Shown: positions 1 to 9,468, counted from the first letter of the stretch. The stretch: 64,000 nucleotides of DNA from AG1 sp035559775 (GCA_035559775.1 DATMAU010000008.1:62001-126000), one strand, 5' to 3'. Notes: generated from the letters alone by a model not told the origin. Program-made: numbers and translations.

Positions 1-2
1 TA

Positions 3-800
3 GAGATCGATGATGATGTGTATCCTGAGCAGGGTTATAGCCTTGTTAAGGATCATTTATCTTCCCTGGCTAATGGCAATGGTGTGGGTATCGAGTCGCC
101 GGGAAAGTGGATAAACACCGTGGACTTCCTCAAGCTGAAACCAAGCATGAGCCTGTTCCCCAGAGGACATCCGTACGATCCCTCAACAAGAGTTGGAAAC
201 TACAGTCACCGCGTTCAGGATGCCGAGTGTGTGTTAAACATGGGGCTCTGGACTGGACACCCGGATCTAGATGCGCTCACAATACTCTATCTAGGTGGTA
301 TGGATGGGAGGGCTCCTGTAGAGTCTGTTGGTATTAAGGAGGAGAGGATCATACCCCTTCCGGGGAACTACTTCGCTGTATGCTCGATGAACACCTCTTT
401 CTCGAGAAAAATAGTGCCGGCGTTCTACCAGCTATATATGAGATACATGGGTATCGATAGGTTCGACGACATATGGTCTGGGATCATTATCAAGAAGATC
501 GCAGATAGCATTGGCGATAAAATATGCTTTGGAAAACCAGCTGCAAGACATGTGAAGAGGCCAAGACCTGTGTGGAAAGATCTGAGGGCAGAGTTAGAGG
601 GTATGATAATAAACGAGACCTTATGGAGAATCATAGACAGTGCTGATATATCGAGTAAGAGCTACCAGGACGCATATTTAGAGATAGCAAACCATATTGA
701 AAGAAGCCTGGGAGTATTCAAGGAAGAGCTTCATAGAAAATTCATAGCAACCCAGGTGGAGAAGATGAGGACCTGGATAGACGCTATCGATAAACTCTAA
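3..800 (+). CDS. Reversibly glycosylated polypeptide / UDP-sugar mutase-like protein (5' end outside window)
   Basis: The frame is open to the left edge, so only the C-terminal part is present. The retained residues include a DDDVYP motif at the very start, resembling the DDD metal/nucleotide-sugar motif of the RGP/UPTG family (GT75; UDP-arabinopyranose mutase or autoglucosylating proteins). Family-like segments follow: FPRGHPYD, VLNMGLWTGHPDLDA, an AVCSMNTSFSR stretch and RFDDIWSGIIIKK. A GTG at position 18 could be read as a start, but it would cut off the DDD motif, so it is rejected. Expected to act on nucleotide sugars in the cytoplasm, perhaps for cell-surface glycans. Family assignment is good; the substrate cannot be read from the sequence. 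Confidence 0.75.
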   Translation, partial: EIDDDVYPEQGYSLVKDHLSSLANGNGVGIESPGKWINTVDFLKLKPSMSLFPRGHPYDPSTRVGNYSHRVQDAECVLNMGLWTGHPDLDALTILYLGGMDGRAPVESVGIKEERIIPLPGNYFAVCSMNTSFSRKIVPAFYQLYMRYMGIDRFDDIWSGIIIKKIADSIGDKICFGKPAARHVKRPRPVWKDLRAELEGMIINETLWRIIDSADISSKSYQDAYLEIANHIERSLGVFKEELHRKFIATQVEKMRTWIDAIDKL

Positions 801-860
801 CCTTTAACTATATAGTGTTGGATATAAAACAAGTATGCGTTAATCAAAAACAGGTTTGAT

Positions 861-2234
861 CTATATTCTCTTGATCCATCTAACCGTGTCGGAGGTTGTG
901 TCAACAACAGCGACTTTCTCCCAAGAGGGTTTACCGTCTTTCGTAACCACAGCCCACACGTCATAGTCACCGCTAGCTCTATCCCCGTTATCATCAAGGA
1001 TCGTCCATCCGGAAACGCCGAAGTAGTTTCTAGCTACAGATAACATAGCGTTCTTTATAGCCTCTCCGTCATATTTACCAGCCTGTATTATGGCAAGCCC
1101 CAATAGCCATACACAATCATATGCCGTGGCAGGATATGTTCCTGGTAACTCGCCCGTCCTAGCCCTAAACTTGTTCATAAAGTCCATAAACTTAGGACTC
1201 TCGGTTGGAGCGAATATGGTTGCTAGATGTTTAACCCTAACGAGCTGAGTTCCAGCTGCCTCCAAGATCTTTAGATTCATTGCTGTTCCATCGCTCCCAA
1301 ACCATGTTACGCCCATAAGCTCTGGATAGCCCCCAGCCTGTGCGGTTACGGTTCCCCCTTCCTCGAAGCTTATTAGAAGTACACCAACAGATCCGGCACC
1401 ATATCTGTTCACGGCGTCTCTTACTGCTGATGCTGCTGCGGCAAGCTCTGCTGAGAAATCACCCTTCCTGGGATCAAATCCAACCTTGCCAAGAACAGTG
1501 CCTCCTATCTCCTTATACCTAGCCTCTGTGCCATCCGCTAAACCCTTGCCCCAGGCATCGTTCCTATATAGGATATATGCATACTTTACCCCATAGTCCA
1601 TCATAAGTCTCGCTATAGCCTTCGCCTGGAAGAGATCGTTTGGAACGTCTCTGAATATATAGTCAGGCACTGCGAGGTCGACTGCTGTTGATGACTGGCT
1701 GCACACTACTATCTTGTTACCATCAGCATAGCTCTTCAGATTCCTAACCTCAGCACTGCTCATAGGCCCGACAACAACCCTCACACCTCTGGCATAGAGG
1801 CTCTGAAGCTTGGCGAGAGCTGTTGTCGGGTCTGTAGCGCTATCCTCGATAATGAGCCTAAATGTTACCGGGAGTCCTAGCGTCTTCACATAGTTGTTGA
1901 GATCATCTACAGCTATTTCAACAGCAGCCCTATTCAATGCACCCTCGCCTGCAAGATCACCGCTTAGTGGTAGCAAAGCTCCTATAAGTATTTCTCTTGG
2001 TAGTCCTGTTGGTTGCGTTACTGTTTCCCTCACAGTGGTTGTTGTCACTACAGTGGCTGTTTGTGTAACCATTTGTGTAACTGTCTGTGTAACTGCGCCT
2101 GCTGCCTGGGTTACTGTTACAGTCTTTGGTGGTGCTGCTGCACCACCGACCGCATAGCCTACAGCTATACCGACTATGAGAACCACTACTAGCATAGCGA
2201 CCTGTGTTGGGGATACCGCTCTCAAACTAAACAC
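861..2234 (-). CDS. Branched-chain amino acid-type ABC transporter substrate-binding protein (Liv system 1)
   Basis: A 457-residue type I periplasmic-binding-protein fold (LivK/ANF-receptor family). The N-terminus has a hydrophobic export/anchor segment (about residues 12-34) followed by a Thr/Val-rich linker (about 38-75), the usual archaeal way of tethering a binding domain outside the membrane. The mature domain opens with IGALLPLSGDLAG and has the typical VVGPMSSAEV and YAYILYRNDAWGKG segments. It should capture branched-chain amino acids or another small amide or aromatic acid. It is divergently transcribed from two permease genes starting at 2302, with a short shared AT-rich promoter region (2235-2301). 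The start is a GTG preceded by GTAGGTG-like sequence, and nearby alternatives are possible. Confidence 0.88.
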   Translation of the reverse strand: MFSLRAVSPTQVAMLVVVLIVGIAVGYAVGGAAAPPKTVTVTQAAGAVTQTVTQMVTQTATVVTTTTVRETVTQPTGLPREILIGALLPLSGDLAGEGALNRAAVEIAVDDLNNYVKTLGLPVTFRLIIEDSATDPTTALAKLQSLYARGVRVVVGPMSSAEVRNLKSYADGNKIVVCSQSSTAVDLAVPDYIFRDVPNDLFQAKAIARLMMDYGVKYAYILYRNDAWGKGLADGTEARYKEIGGTVLGKVGFDPRKGDFSAELAAAASAVRDAVNRYGAGSVGVLLISFEEGGTVTAQAGGYPELMGVTWFGSDGTAMNLKILEAAGTQLVRVKHLATIFAPTESPKFMDFMNKFRARTGELPGTYPATAYDCVWLLGLAIIQAGKYDGEAIKNAMLSVARNYFGVSGWTILDDNGDRASGDYDVWAVVTKDGKPSWEKVAVVDTTSDTVRWIKRI

Positions 2235-2301
2235 CTACTTTACCATATATTATATATGGGGATATATAAGTATTGACAAAAATAGAAAATAGGTTTAGAT
2301 T

Positions 2302-3309
2302 ATGCCGGGCCCGGGCGATGCGCTAGCATGCTTACAGGGCTTCGTAAACGTACCCTTACAACAGTTTATAGGATTTCTATTCTATATGAGCATATTGAGC
2401 TTAATGGGGCTGGGGCTTACTCTAATGTATCAAACTACAAAGGTGCCTAACTTCGCATATGCCTCCTATGTTGGTGTCGGTATGTATATTGCCTTTCTCG
2501 GCCACGAACGAATCCTAGGAATCATGCCCCCATACCCCCTAGCGCCCCTCGCATTCCTACTAGGAGGAGTCGCTTCTCTCCTAACATACCTATTTGTCAT
2601 CAAACCTCTATCATCTCGTGGCGCTTCGATTGTTCAGCTCATGATAGCGACCATAGCCGTGGATCTCTTTGCCTCAACGCTTCTCTACATATTATCGGAT
2701 TATTATTACTATGTCCACAAGATCTATACGGTTAAAGGCTTCCTATTCAGATCTAACGACATAGTGCTCATACCAGGCATCCAGCTGACAGCAGCCCCAG
2801 TCATAGCTGCCTCTCTTCTAGCAGTCCTGGTAGTCGCTCTATACATATTTATTAATAAAACGAGGATCGGGATAGCTATGAGAGCGTCTATAGAAAACCC
2901 ACAGCTCGCAGAGATCCTAGGGATACCGACTGGCAGGATATACTTACTCTCATGGTTCCTCGCGGGAGCACTGGGGGGACTTGCAGGTTCGCTCTACCCA
3001 ATGTGGCTCTATGTGGATCCCAGCGTCCCAGCAAGGATCCTTATAACAATATTCGCCGTAAGCATTGTAGGAGGGCTCTCAAGCATCTATGGACCCTTCC
3101 TGGGGGCTCTTGTAATAGCGTTCGCCGAATCTATATTACCATCACAGATCTATGGGTGCCTCTACTCAGTCGGCTATACCGGGGCTAGCGAGATCCTTAA
3201 ATATGGTTTCGTGTTCCCAATGATCCTGATAGTGCTCTTCATAGCGTTCGCACCAATGGGGCTAGCACCTATAGCATCATCAGCCCTGGCTAGACTGCAG
3301 AGGAGGTGA
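2302..3309 (+). CDS. Branched-chain amino acid ABC transporter permease, LivH type (system 1)
   Basis: A 335-residue polytopic membrane protein of the LivH/BPD_transp_2 family with about eight hydrophobic segments. The segment GLTLMYQTTKVPNFAYASYV near residue 38 matches the conserved LivH signature region, and the EILGIPTGRIYLLSWFLAGALGG region is the cytoplasmic coupling loop plus the next helix. It pairs with the LivM-type gene 6 bp downstream. The start ATG follows an AT-rich stretch consistent with a near-leaderless mRNA. No ATPase genes follow this permease pair, unlike system 2 at 8821-11860. Confidence 0.88.
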   Translation: MPGPGDALACLQGFVNVPLQQFIGFLFYMSILSLMGLGLTLMYQTTKVPNFAYASYVGVGMYIAFLGHERILGIMPPYPLAPLAFLLGGVASLLTYLFVIKPLSSRGASIVQLMIATIAVDLFASTLLYILSDYYYYVHKIYTVKGFLFRSNDIVLIPGIQLTAAPVIAASLLAVLVVALYIFINKTRIGIAMRASIENPQLAEILGIPTGRIYLLSWFLAGALGGLAGSLYPMWLYVDPSVPARILITIFAVSIVGGLSSIYGPFLGALVIAFAESILPSQIYGCLYSVGYTGASEILKYGFVFPMILIVLFIAFAPMGLAPIASSALARLQRR

Positions 3310-3315
3310 TGATCT

Positions 3316-4410
3316 GTGAGCGATGTGCTCAGCCTAGTAATAGATACGATCCCCTTCATAGCGATATTCGCAACAATAGCGATCTCGCTGAACATAGAGT
3401 ATGGATACGCAGGCCTCCCCAATTTCGGAAAAGTGCTCCCTGTATTCGGTGGCGCCTTAATAGCCGGCTCTATGGTCCCGAGAATGATACAGGCAATATT
3501 TCCTGATGCTCCTAAGACCGACTATATATTTAACAATGGACCGGCATCGATAGAGCTCCAGGCTTTTATGAACACACATCACGAGATCTCCGTGATCATG
3601 ATGATCCTCGGACTCGTAATAGCCATAGCCTTTGGGGCCTTTCTAGGCCTGATCTCAGCGGCACCTGCTCTAAAGCTTAGAGAGGACTATCTAGCAATAA
3701 CCCTAATAGCTATGGCAGAGATTTTCAGAGCCGTCTCGAAAAACTATGATCCGATAATGAATGGCGCGAGAGGAGTCTCGGTCCCCGACCCTCTTGGGTG
3801 GCTGGGACCCAAGTCACTGGTTTATCTATATGTCTCGTCAGCAATGCTTATAGCATCAATCGCTATAACGAGCTATATGCTCAGAACACCCCTAGGGAGA
3901 GCTCTTAGAGCTATGAGGGAGAATGAGGTGACTGCCCAAAGCCTTGGGATAAACATAGTGTCTCTCAGGGTTAAGAGCCTCATGATCGGTTCCGCAATAG
4001 CCGCTGTTGCAGGCTATATAGATACCATGTACTCAGGAGGGCTTACCGTGGATAAGTATGATAGATACCAATATACATTCATACCATGGCTCATGGTTCT
4101 AATGGGCGGTGCTGGGAATAACCTAGGCGTATTCCTAGGCGTATCTATATACTGGGTAGCCTCCAGAGCTATCAACTTCTACAAGGACCAGATACTCTCA
4201 GGCATATCGTGGCTTGTAAACCTCGGCGGTTCCGGGATAGATATGAGCTGGTTCGACGTAACCAGGGTTGAGAGAATAGCGTTCGCAATAGTAATCATAG
4301 CCATACTTCTCCTAAGACCCCAAGGCATATTGCCAGAGAAACCCATAAAGACTCCTGGGTATAGGCTTGTAGAGGAGATGATGAAGAAAAACCGAGAGAC
4401 AACATCATAG
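3316..4410 (+). CDS. Branched-chain amino acid ABC transporter permease, LivM type (system 1)
   Basis: A 364-residue membrane protein of the LivM family. It has the characteristic SAAPALKLREDYLAITLIA stretch (about residue 115) and the coupling-loop sequence PLGRALRAMRENEVTAQSLG (about 193-212). The C-terminus ends in RPQGILPEKP, typical of LivM. Translation starts at GTG 3316, preceded by a strong AGGAGGTGAT ribosome site that overlaps the stop of the LivH gene, so the two are translationally linked. This is the last gene of the locus. ATP-binding subunits must be supplied from elsewhere. Confidence 0.88.
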   Translation: MSDVLSLVIDTIPFIAIFATIAISLNIEYGYAGLPNFGKVLPVFGGALIAGSMVPRMIQAIFPDAPKTDYIFNNGPASIELQAFMNTHHEISVIMMILGLVIAIAFGAFLGLISAAPALKLREDYLAITLIAMAEIFRAVSKNYDPIMNGARGVSVPDPLGWLGPKSLVYLYVSSAMLIASIAITSYMLRTPLGRALRAMRENEVTAQSLGINIVSLRVKSLMIGSAIAAVAGYIDTMYSGGLTVDKYDRYQYTFIPWLMVLMGGAGNNLGVFLGVSIYWVASRAINFYKDQILSGISWLVNLGGSGIDMSWFDVTRVERIAFAIVIIAILLLRPQGILPEKPIKTPGYRLVEEMMKKNRETTS

Positions 4411-4454
4411 GCTGCCTAGCGTTTAAAGGATCAGTGCATGAATGCATCTTCACA

Positions 4455-4472
4455 GATCCGGCTTGCCGGGTC
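4455..4472. terminator. Hairpin between convergent genes
   Basis: A 7-bp stem (GATCCGG / CCGGGTC with one G-T pair) closed by a CTTG loop lies between the converging livM-type and XPD genes. It could act as a 3'-end structure for either transcript. There is no long T-run after it on the plus strand, so a terminator role is only suggested by position. Confidence 0.3.
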
Positions 4473-4527
4473 TCATCACACCAATAACAAGATCTCGTGG
4501 TTATATATAAATAGTTGAGGATCCGTG

Positions 4528-6351
4528 TTAGAGGAAATCGCTGGCAACAAGCTTTACGAGGGTCTCGAATTCTTTGAGGTTCCTAGCTATCCTCCCTATC
4601 CTAAGCCCCATATACTTTCTAATATCCCTTGACATGAACCTCCTATCACCGAGAACTACTAACGCCCTATCATCCTCACCCCTCACAGCCCTCCCTATAG
4701 CCTGCAATACCTTCATAGATGCTGCCATATTGTATATATAGTCCCAGGCCTCATCCTCCGAGACCTTTTTCCTCATATTCTTGAAAAGCTCGTCCACATA
4801 CTCATCCTTCTGGGGGTAGGGGACGCCTGCTACGAATACACACTTGATCAGGGATCTGTTGTTCATGACAAGCTCTATCCCCTCAGAAAGCTTTCCCCCC
4901 GCAACGGCGTGAACCAAACTGCCTTCCTTACCTATGCTTCTAACAAGATCCTCTATGGTAGTGCCCCTATTCTCAACAAACCCCTGGTTCTGAAGCCTGT
5001 CAACCACGTTTCTCATGAACTCATAGCTGGGGTGTATAACGAGTTTTACACCATCTATAAGCTTATCGATCACCTCTATATATTTTGAATATAGATCATA
5101 CATGTTGGGGCTCCTCTCACTATACCTAGAGCTCAGCCCGCTTGTGAGCACAGTAGCTATGTTGTTATAAGGAGACCAAGAGCCCAGCTCGAGAGCATCT
5201 ATGTAGCTGGCACTCTGTATACCTAGGATCCTCCCTATATACTCGATGGTAGGGGGTGTTCCTGACATGAGTAGAGAGGCTCTATACATTGAGAGTGCCT
5301 CAGACACAACGCTGTGATCTATAGCTGTTACCTTGATCCATATGCTCATCCCATTCCTATATGCAAAAACCTCGAACCTGGGATCCTCTAGCAATGCTAT
5401 CGTTAGCGAGACCTTGACTAGCGAGACTCTTTTCGAAGCAGCCTCACCCACAGAGCCTCTTGAGAGGATCCTATCGAGAGCCCTTCTCTTCACCTCAAGG
5501 GCTATGTTGATCAGATGTTCTATAGCGTCTGTGTCGATACTGAGAAGAGATCTATCTATCTTTCTAAGCCTATCATCCACAGCCCTTTCCTCGGCAAGCC
5601 TTATGAGCCTGTTTAGAAGGGCTTCTGAGAAAGGATCTCCACCAAGATACTCCCTGATCTCGTTGATAGAAGCCTCTATCTTAGATGTGCTTATCTCTGA
5701 GGAGAATATCGCTGATGGGTCTGTAAGCATGTGGGCCTCGTCTATCACAGCAAAAAACTCACCCGGATCTTCCTCCGGGTATATGGTTGAAAAAAGATCT
5801 CCGGAGAACACGTAAGGATATGTAGCAACAACATACTGAGATCCCCTTGCAAGCTTAGCGAGGGAGAAGAAAGGACATGACCCAAGATCCCTTGAGATCC
5901 TCTTCACAGCATCAACATGATTCTCCGAGGCATTGAGGATCTCTTCAACATCCTCCTCAGAGATTAGAAGAGATTTCTTATAATAGCTACACCTCCCACT
6001 CTCCCTCAGGATCTGGCAGTTTAGCCAGAAATCCTCAGGATCTATCCTCTCACTGCTTAGAAGAGGACACATAGCATGGGCTGAGTGTATAAAGCTATAC
6101 CTAACACCCCTAACTCTTTTTGACAGTCTCTTGAGATCCCTTAGAACAGGTGTTATCTCATTCCTAGTCCTCACAGAATGGATCGCAGGCGATCTCATCA
6201 TGCCCGTGGCTATAGCGATAGCCGTCTTCCCAAACCCTGTGGGGGCTCTGAGAACTAGGAGTCTTGATGACCCCATCTCCTCCCTGATCTTCTTGAGAAC
6301 CTCTCTCTGACCGGGTCTGAAGCTCTCGTAGGGAAAGAGCTCCTCAGCCAC
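4528..6351 (-). CDS. xpd: XPD/Rad3-family iron-sulfur DNA helicase
   Basis: A 607-residue superfamily 2 helicase. Walker A APTGFGKT is at residues 36-43 and the DEAH box (VIDEAH) near 202-207. Four cysteines that would ligate the XPD 4Fe-4S cluster are at about residues 95, 112, 121 and 159. The late motif QAIGRAVRGEDDRA corresponds to motif VI. It should unwind DNA 5'-3' and act in nucleotide excision repair or transcription-linked processes. The length fits archaeal XPD. The GTG start lies 2 bp after the stop of the membrane-protein gene at 6354-6878, with AGAGGTGG overlapping it, so the two are co-transcribed. Confidence 0.92.
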   Translation of the reverse strand: MAEELFPYESFRPGQREVLKKIREEMGSSRLLVLRAPTGFGKTAIAIATGMMRSPAIHSVRTRNEITPVLRDLKRLSKRVRGVRYSFIHSAHAMCPLLSSERIDPEDFWLNCQILRESGRCSYYKKSLLISEEDVEEILNASENHVDAVKRISRDLGSCPFFSLAKLARGSQYVVATYPYVFSGDLFSTIYPEEDPGEFFAVIDEAHMLTDPSAIFSSEISTSKIEASINEIREYLGGDPFSEALLNRLIRLAEERAVDDRLRKIDRSLLSIDTDAIEHLINIALEVKRRALDRILSRGSVGEAASKRVSLVKVSLTIALLEDPRFEVFAYRNGMSIWIKVTAIDHSVVSEALSMYRASLLMSGTPPTIEYIGRILGIQSASYIDALELGSWSPYNNIATVLTSGLSSRYSERSPNMYDLYSKYIEVIDKLIDGVKLVIHPSYEFMRNVVDRLQNQGFVENRGTTIEDLVRSIGKEGSLVHAVAGGKLSEGIELVMNNRSLIKCVFVAGVPYPQKDEYVDELFKNMRKKVSEDEAWDYIYNMAASMKVLQAIGRAVRGEDDRALVVLGDRRFMSRDIRKYMGLRIGRIARNLKEFETLVKLVASDFL

Positions 6352-6353
6352 CT

Positions 6354-6878
6354 CTACACACCCTTGATATATGATATAAAGATCCTGTAGAGCCTTACCC
6401 TGGTGAAATGCCCTATCACGGCAACAATAGCGAAGGATAGTATGATCGCTATCGCTATGCTCCTAGCTATCCCAGCACCTATACCGAGCATTGAGGTTAT
6501 AATTATAGCCAGCCCCCCAGAGATCATCAGGATCTCTACCGCAACAATAGACCCGATAATACCTAGATAGATAGCCCTATTGCTAAGCCTATACCCAGAA
6601 CCCTCAATACCCCATAGATAGCCCTGATAGAGGTTTCTACATCTCTTAAGATGGTAGGAGCCATAGATAGATATGAGGGCGAATACTATAAGGAGCCAAG
6701 GGGTATTGAGAATCGTTCCCACTATAAATATTACTGTTAAGGAGAATAGCACGAGGAAGCCCTCAACAACCCTATAAACGCTGGTCCCCTCAGAAAGCCT
6801 CAAGAGGATCCTAATAACCAGCTCGCTGGGGTTCGCAGCAGGCACCCTGTATAATATGTCCTGGCAATTAATAACCAA
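6354..6878 (-). CDS. Conserved membrane protein of unknown function
   Basis: A 174-residue protein with four or five hydrophobic segments (about 41-58, 63-80, 106-125, 128-145, 145-160). No family is recognised. It lies immediately upstream of the XPD gene on the same strand and probably forms an operon with it. The assumed start is TTG at 6878. There is a very short gap to the divergent hydrolase gene whose transcript begins near 6950, so the promoters of both lie between about 6880 and 6975. Confidence 0.65.
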   Translation of the reverse strand: MVINCQDILYRVPAANPSELVIRILLRLSEGTSVYRVVEGFLVLFSLTVIFIVGTILNTPWLLIVFALISIYGSYHLKRCRNLYQGYLWGIEGSGYRLSNRAIYLGIIGSIVAVEILMISGGLAIIITSMLGIGAGIARSIAIAIILSFAIVAVIGHFTRVRLYRIFISYIKGV

Positions 6879-6978
6879 GCAGATCTCATACCATGAAAGT
6901 TAGAAGCAACTGGTGCAGGGCTGTATCGTTGAAGGCTCAATATATATTTGCAAACATATCTATGGTGGAGGAATAGCC

Positions 6979-7716
6979 ATGACTGTAACTATAAGATGGT
7001 GGGGTCACGCGTGTTTCGAGATCCTCTATAGCGGTATATCGATAACCATAGATCCCCATGACGGGGCTTCCATAGGGCTTAAGAGGCCTGGGGCTAGATC
7101 CGATTACGTTGTAATGAGCCATGAGCATTTCGATCACAACGCATACGGAGTCGTGCTTAAAGAGGGGGGTAAATACCTATCAATGGCTGTTGGAGAGAAC
7201 ACCCTGGGCCCCTTCAAGGTGAGGGGTATACAGACCTTCCACGATAAGGAGAGGGGGAGGAGGAGGGGGAGGAATGTGGCCTATGTCATTGAGACCCCCG
7301 ATGGTCTCAGAATCTTCCATGCCGGTGATCTGGGACACTTGCTTGAGAGGGATCATTTGAGAGAAACTGATGAGGTGCACCTAGCCCTACTACCAGTTGG
7401 AGGTACGTTTACAATAGATCATGAGGAAGCCCTCCAAGTGTTCTCATCCCTCAATGCTAAGGTCATGATCCCAATGCACTACTGGGTTAAAGGTGTGAAT
7501 CTCCCCCTAAACACGATAGATAAGCTTGTTGAGAGGGCTAGGAAGGAATACAAGATCTACTGGGTAGACGGTAGCGAGATAGAGGTTACAGGAAAACCTG
7601 GCTCTGTATCGATAGTATCTAAACATAGCTGTAGGGATGAAGCTTCTGGAAAGATCCTGGAGAAATGCGGGATCGAGGTGGGGGATAGGGCGATAGTGAT
7701 CCTAAGTATAGGGTAG
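6979..7716 (+). CDS. Metallo-beta-lactamase-fold metal-dependent hydrolase (UPF0173-like)
   Basis: About 245 residues. It begins TIRWWGHACFEI, the typical opening of the UPF0173/UlaG-like branch of the metallo-beta-lactamase superfamily. Metal-binding motif SHEHFDHN is near residue 48, followed by HAGDLGH (about 112) and MIPMHYW (about 167). Small-molecule phosphodiesterase or lactonase activity is known in related proteins, but the substrate here is unknown. The start is ATG 6979, because GGTGGAGG lies just upstream and the protein aligns from there; an earlier in-frame codon at 6913 adds a non-conserved tail. The next gene begins 5 bp downstream. Confidence 0.85.
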   Translation: MTVTIRWWGHACFEILYSGISITIDPHDGASIGLKRPGARSDYVVMSHEHFDHNAYGVVLKEGGKYLSMAVGENTLGPFKVRGIQTFHDKERGRRRGRNVAYVIETPDGLRIFHAGDLGHLLERDHLRETDEVHLALLPVGGTFTIDHEEALQVFSSLNAKVMIPMHYWVKGVNLPLNTIDKLVERARKEYKIYWVDGSEIEVTGKPGSVSIVSKHSCRDEASGKILEKCGIEVGDRAIVILSIG

Positions 7717-7721
7717 CCAGC

Positions 7722-8120
7722 ATGCCCATAGGTAAGAGGGAGCTAGCATCCTACCTTCTTCTCTATAGCATCGGCAAAGAGGTTATAAGCATAGAACATG
7801 CGAGAGAGATCCTGGAGCTCATACTACCTAGAAGAGCTGTTAGAAGCGTGATCAGGATACTCGCTAAATCGGGGTTCATTGGCTTAAATAATAAGGAGAT
7901 AAGGATCCACAAACCCGAAGATGCTCTGGGAAACTATCTCTCACAATATATAAAATCGAGAATCGAGAGAAATGCTAAGTCTAGGCACATACAATACAGG
8001 TTCGAGAGGGGGTTGGATTATATAGAAAGAATATACATAGATAGTATTAAATGTAGAGAGAAGATCTACATAGCGGGAAGGATAGAGATCATATGTAGAA
8101 CAAACACTGAAAACAGATAA
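7722..8120 (+). CDS. Small basic protein with possible winged-helix N-terminus
   Basis: 132 residues, strongly basic and rich in Arg/Lys/Ile. The first ~75 residues read like a small winged-helix (alternating helices with ILELILPRRAVRSVIRILAKSGFI as a candidate recognition region). The rest is a charged tail. It follows the hydrolase by 5 bp and is probably cotranscribed. No known family is recognised. Function could be nucleic-acid binding, which is inference from composition only. Confidence 0.55.
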   Translation: MPIGKRELASYLLLYSIGKEVISIEHAREILELILPRRAVRSVIRILAKSGFIGLNNKEIRIHKPEDALGNYLSQYIKSRIERNAKSRHIQYRFERGLDYIERIYIDSIKCREKIYIAGRIEIICRTNTENR

Positions 8121-8334
8121 GATAGAACAACCCGGAGTTGTTAACGATCTATTCCCTGATATTCTTTTTAGATTTGAATTTTATAGCATTTGGTATTTAA
8201 ATACTAGAGACCTCTGCTCCAGGCTTTCATAGGCTTTAAAACCTCTCTCATTCATATATGAAGAATAGCCTTGACCTCACGGCTTTTTAGTCAATGATCC
8301 CTGGCCTATCTATAGAGGCTGCCAACAAGCCTAC

Positions 8335-8682
8335 CTACTCTGATTTCTCTTCGAGCAGCTCGACTGTTATTCTCGCTTTAACCTTAGCCCCTGGCAAGGG
8401 AGGTGGAGATGTACCAAGATCCGCGGCAAACACTATAGTATTTCCAACGGAGTCGGTGAACTTGATCTCTGCTACGAATGTTTTCTTAGGAGTCTCCGTA
8501 ATGCTCCTCATAAGAGTATCATAGATCCTTGTCAAAGCCATCTGGAGAGCAATGGGGCTCGCGAAGTCCTCTGGCCTGAGGGTTATGCTCTTGAAAGTGC
8601 TCATCACCTCACCTATCCTCGCCGTCCCCTCAAAAACTATCCTGATAGGAGTGCTCTCCTCGCCTTCAGCCTCTCTACCCAT
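8335..8682 (-). CDS. Hypothetical protein
   Basis: About 115 residues from ATG 8682 (a TTG at 8706 would add eight residues). It looks like an all-beta/alpha soluble domain with two long beta-rich stretches (STPIRIVFEGTARIG near the start and KVKARITVELLEEKSE at the end) and a helical middle. No known family is recognised. Monocistronic: flanked by a ~210-bp spacer downstream and the Liv2 operon end (8821) upstream on the same strand. Confidence 0.5.
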   Translation of the reverse strand: MGREAEGEESTPIRIVFEGTARIGEVMSTFKSITLRPEDFASPIALQMALTRIYDTLMRSITETPKKTFVAEIKFTDSVGNTIVFAADLGTSPPPLPGAKVKARITVELLEEKSE

Positions 8683-8756
8683 TTTCACACCAACTATTTT
8701 TTCCAAGACACCTTATACGTTGCCATAGCTGGTGGCTTAACAATAGATGGTTTCGA

Positions 8757-8780
8757 CATGGAGTTCCGGGCTTCATAACG
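8757..8780 (+). repeat. Possible remnant of the ~350-bp repeat (5' end only)
   Basis: The string around CATGGAGTTCCGGGCTTCAT resembles the left end of repeat copy A (20607-20627) over roughly 20 of 24 bases. The similarity stops after about 24 bp and no other part of the repeat follows. It could be a decayed fragment or chance. Confidence 0.2.
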
Positions 8781-8820
8781 ATAAAAAGGGTTCAGATAAT
8801 CATGATCGCTACTATCTAAC

Positions 8821-9468
8821 CTATAAGAGGTATAGATCATCCTCTCGTGGTTCTCTGAGTATTCCTGACTCCATAATATATACCCTATCCCCAGCTAGTT
8901 TAGCCATCTCCGAGTCTTGCTCAGCTATCAACATAGTTATGCCTTTCCTCATCATGCCCCTGAGGATCTCTGCTATATCTACCTTCATCTTTAGGAAAAG
9001 CCCTGAGGATGGTTCGTCTATTAGCAAGAGCTTTGCGTCCGAGTTATAGGCCATTGCGAGTGAGAGTATCTTATACTCACCACCACTGAGATACCCTGCC
9101 TTTACCTTGAGCCTTTTTTCGAGAACTGGGAATAGGGATATATCGTAGTCCTTCTTAACAAGCTTCAGATTGTCCTCCACAGTCAGGTTTCTGAAGGCTG
9201 CATCTCTGTCCGGTATGTATCTTATCCCCATAGAGATCCTCTCATAGAGGCTCTTGTTAGTTATATCGATACCTCTATACAGTATAGATCCCGATGACGG
9301 CTTCAGAGAACCCGCTATCGCCTTCAAAAGCGCAGTCTTACCGCTACCGTTAGGTCCTAACACAACTACAGATTCTTTTTCATGCACAACAAGATCTGCC
9401 TTTTCAACCCTGACCATGATGCCCTGCTGGCATCTAAGCCCTCTAACCTCTAGAAGTCCTCTCATCAT
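8821..9468 (-). CDS. livF: Branched-chain amino acid ABC transporter ATP-binding protein LivF type (system 2)
   Basis: A 215-residue ABC ATPase with Walker A GPNGSGKT, signature YLSGGEYKIL, Walker B LLLIDEPSSGL and H-loop-region IAEQDSEMA. The H-loop position shows Q/E (AEQD) rather than histidine, as is usual in LivF. The chosen start is ATG 9468 because an excellent GGAGGTGATC lies directly before it inside the end of the livG gene, which it overlaps. It energises uptake with LivG. Last gene of the livK-H-M-G-F operon. Confidence 0.9.
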   Translation of the reverse strand: MMRGLLEVRGLRCQQGIMVRVEKADLVVHEKESVVVLGPNGSGKTALLKAIAGSLKPSSGSILYRGIDITNKSLYERISMGIRYIPDRDAAFRNLTVEDNLKLVKKDYDISLFPVLEKRLKVKAGYLSGGEYKILSLAMAYNSDAKLLLIDEPSSGLFLKMKVDIAEILRGMMRKGITMLIAEQDSEMAKLAGDRVYIMESGILREPREDDLYLL

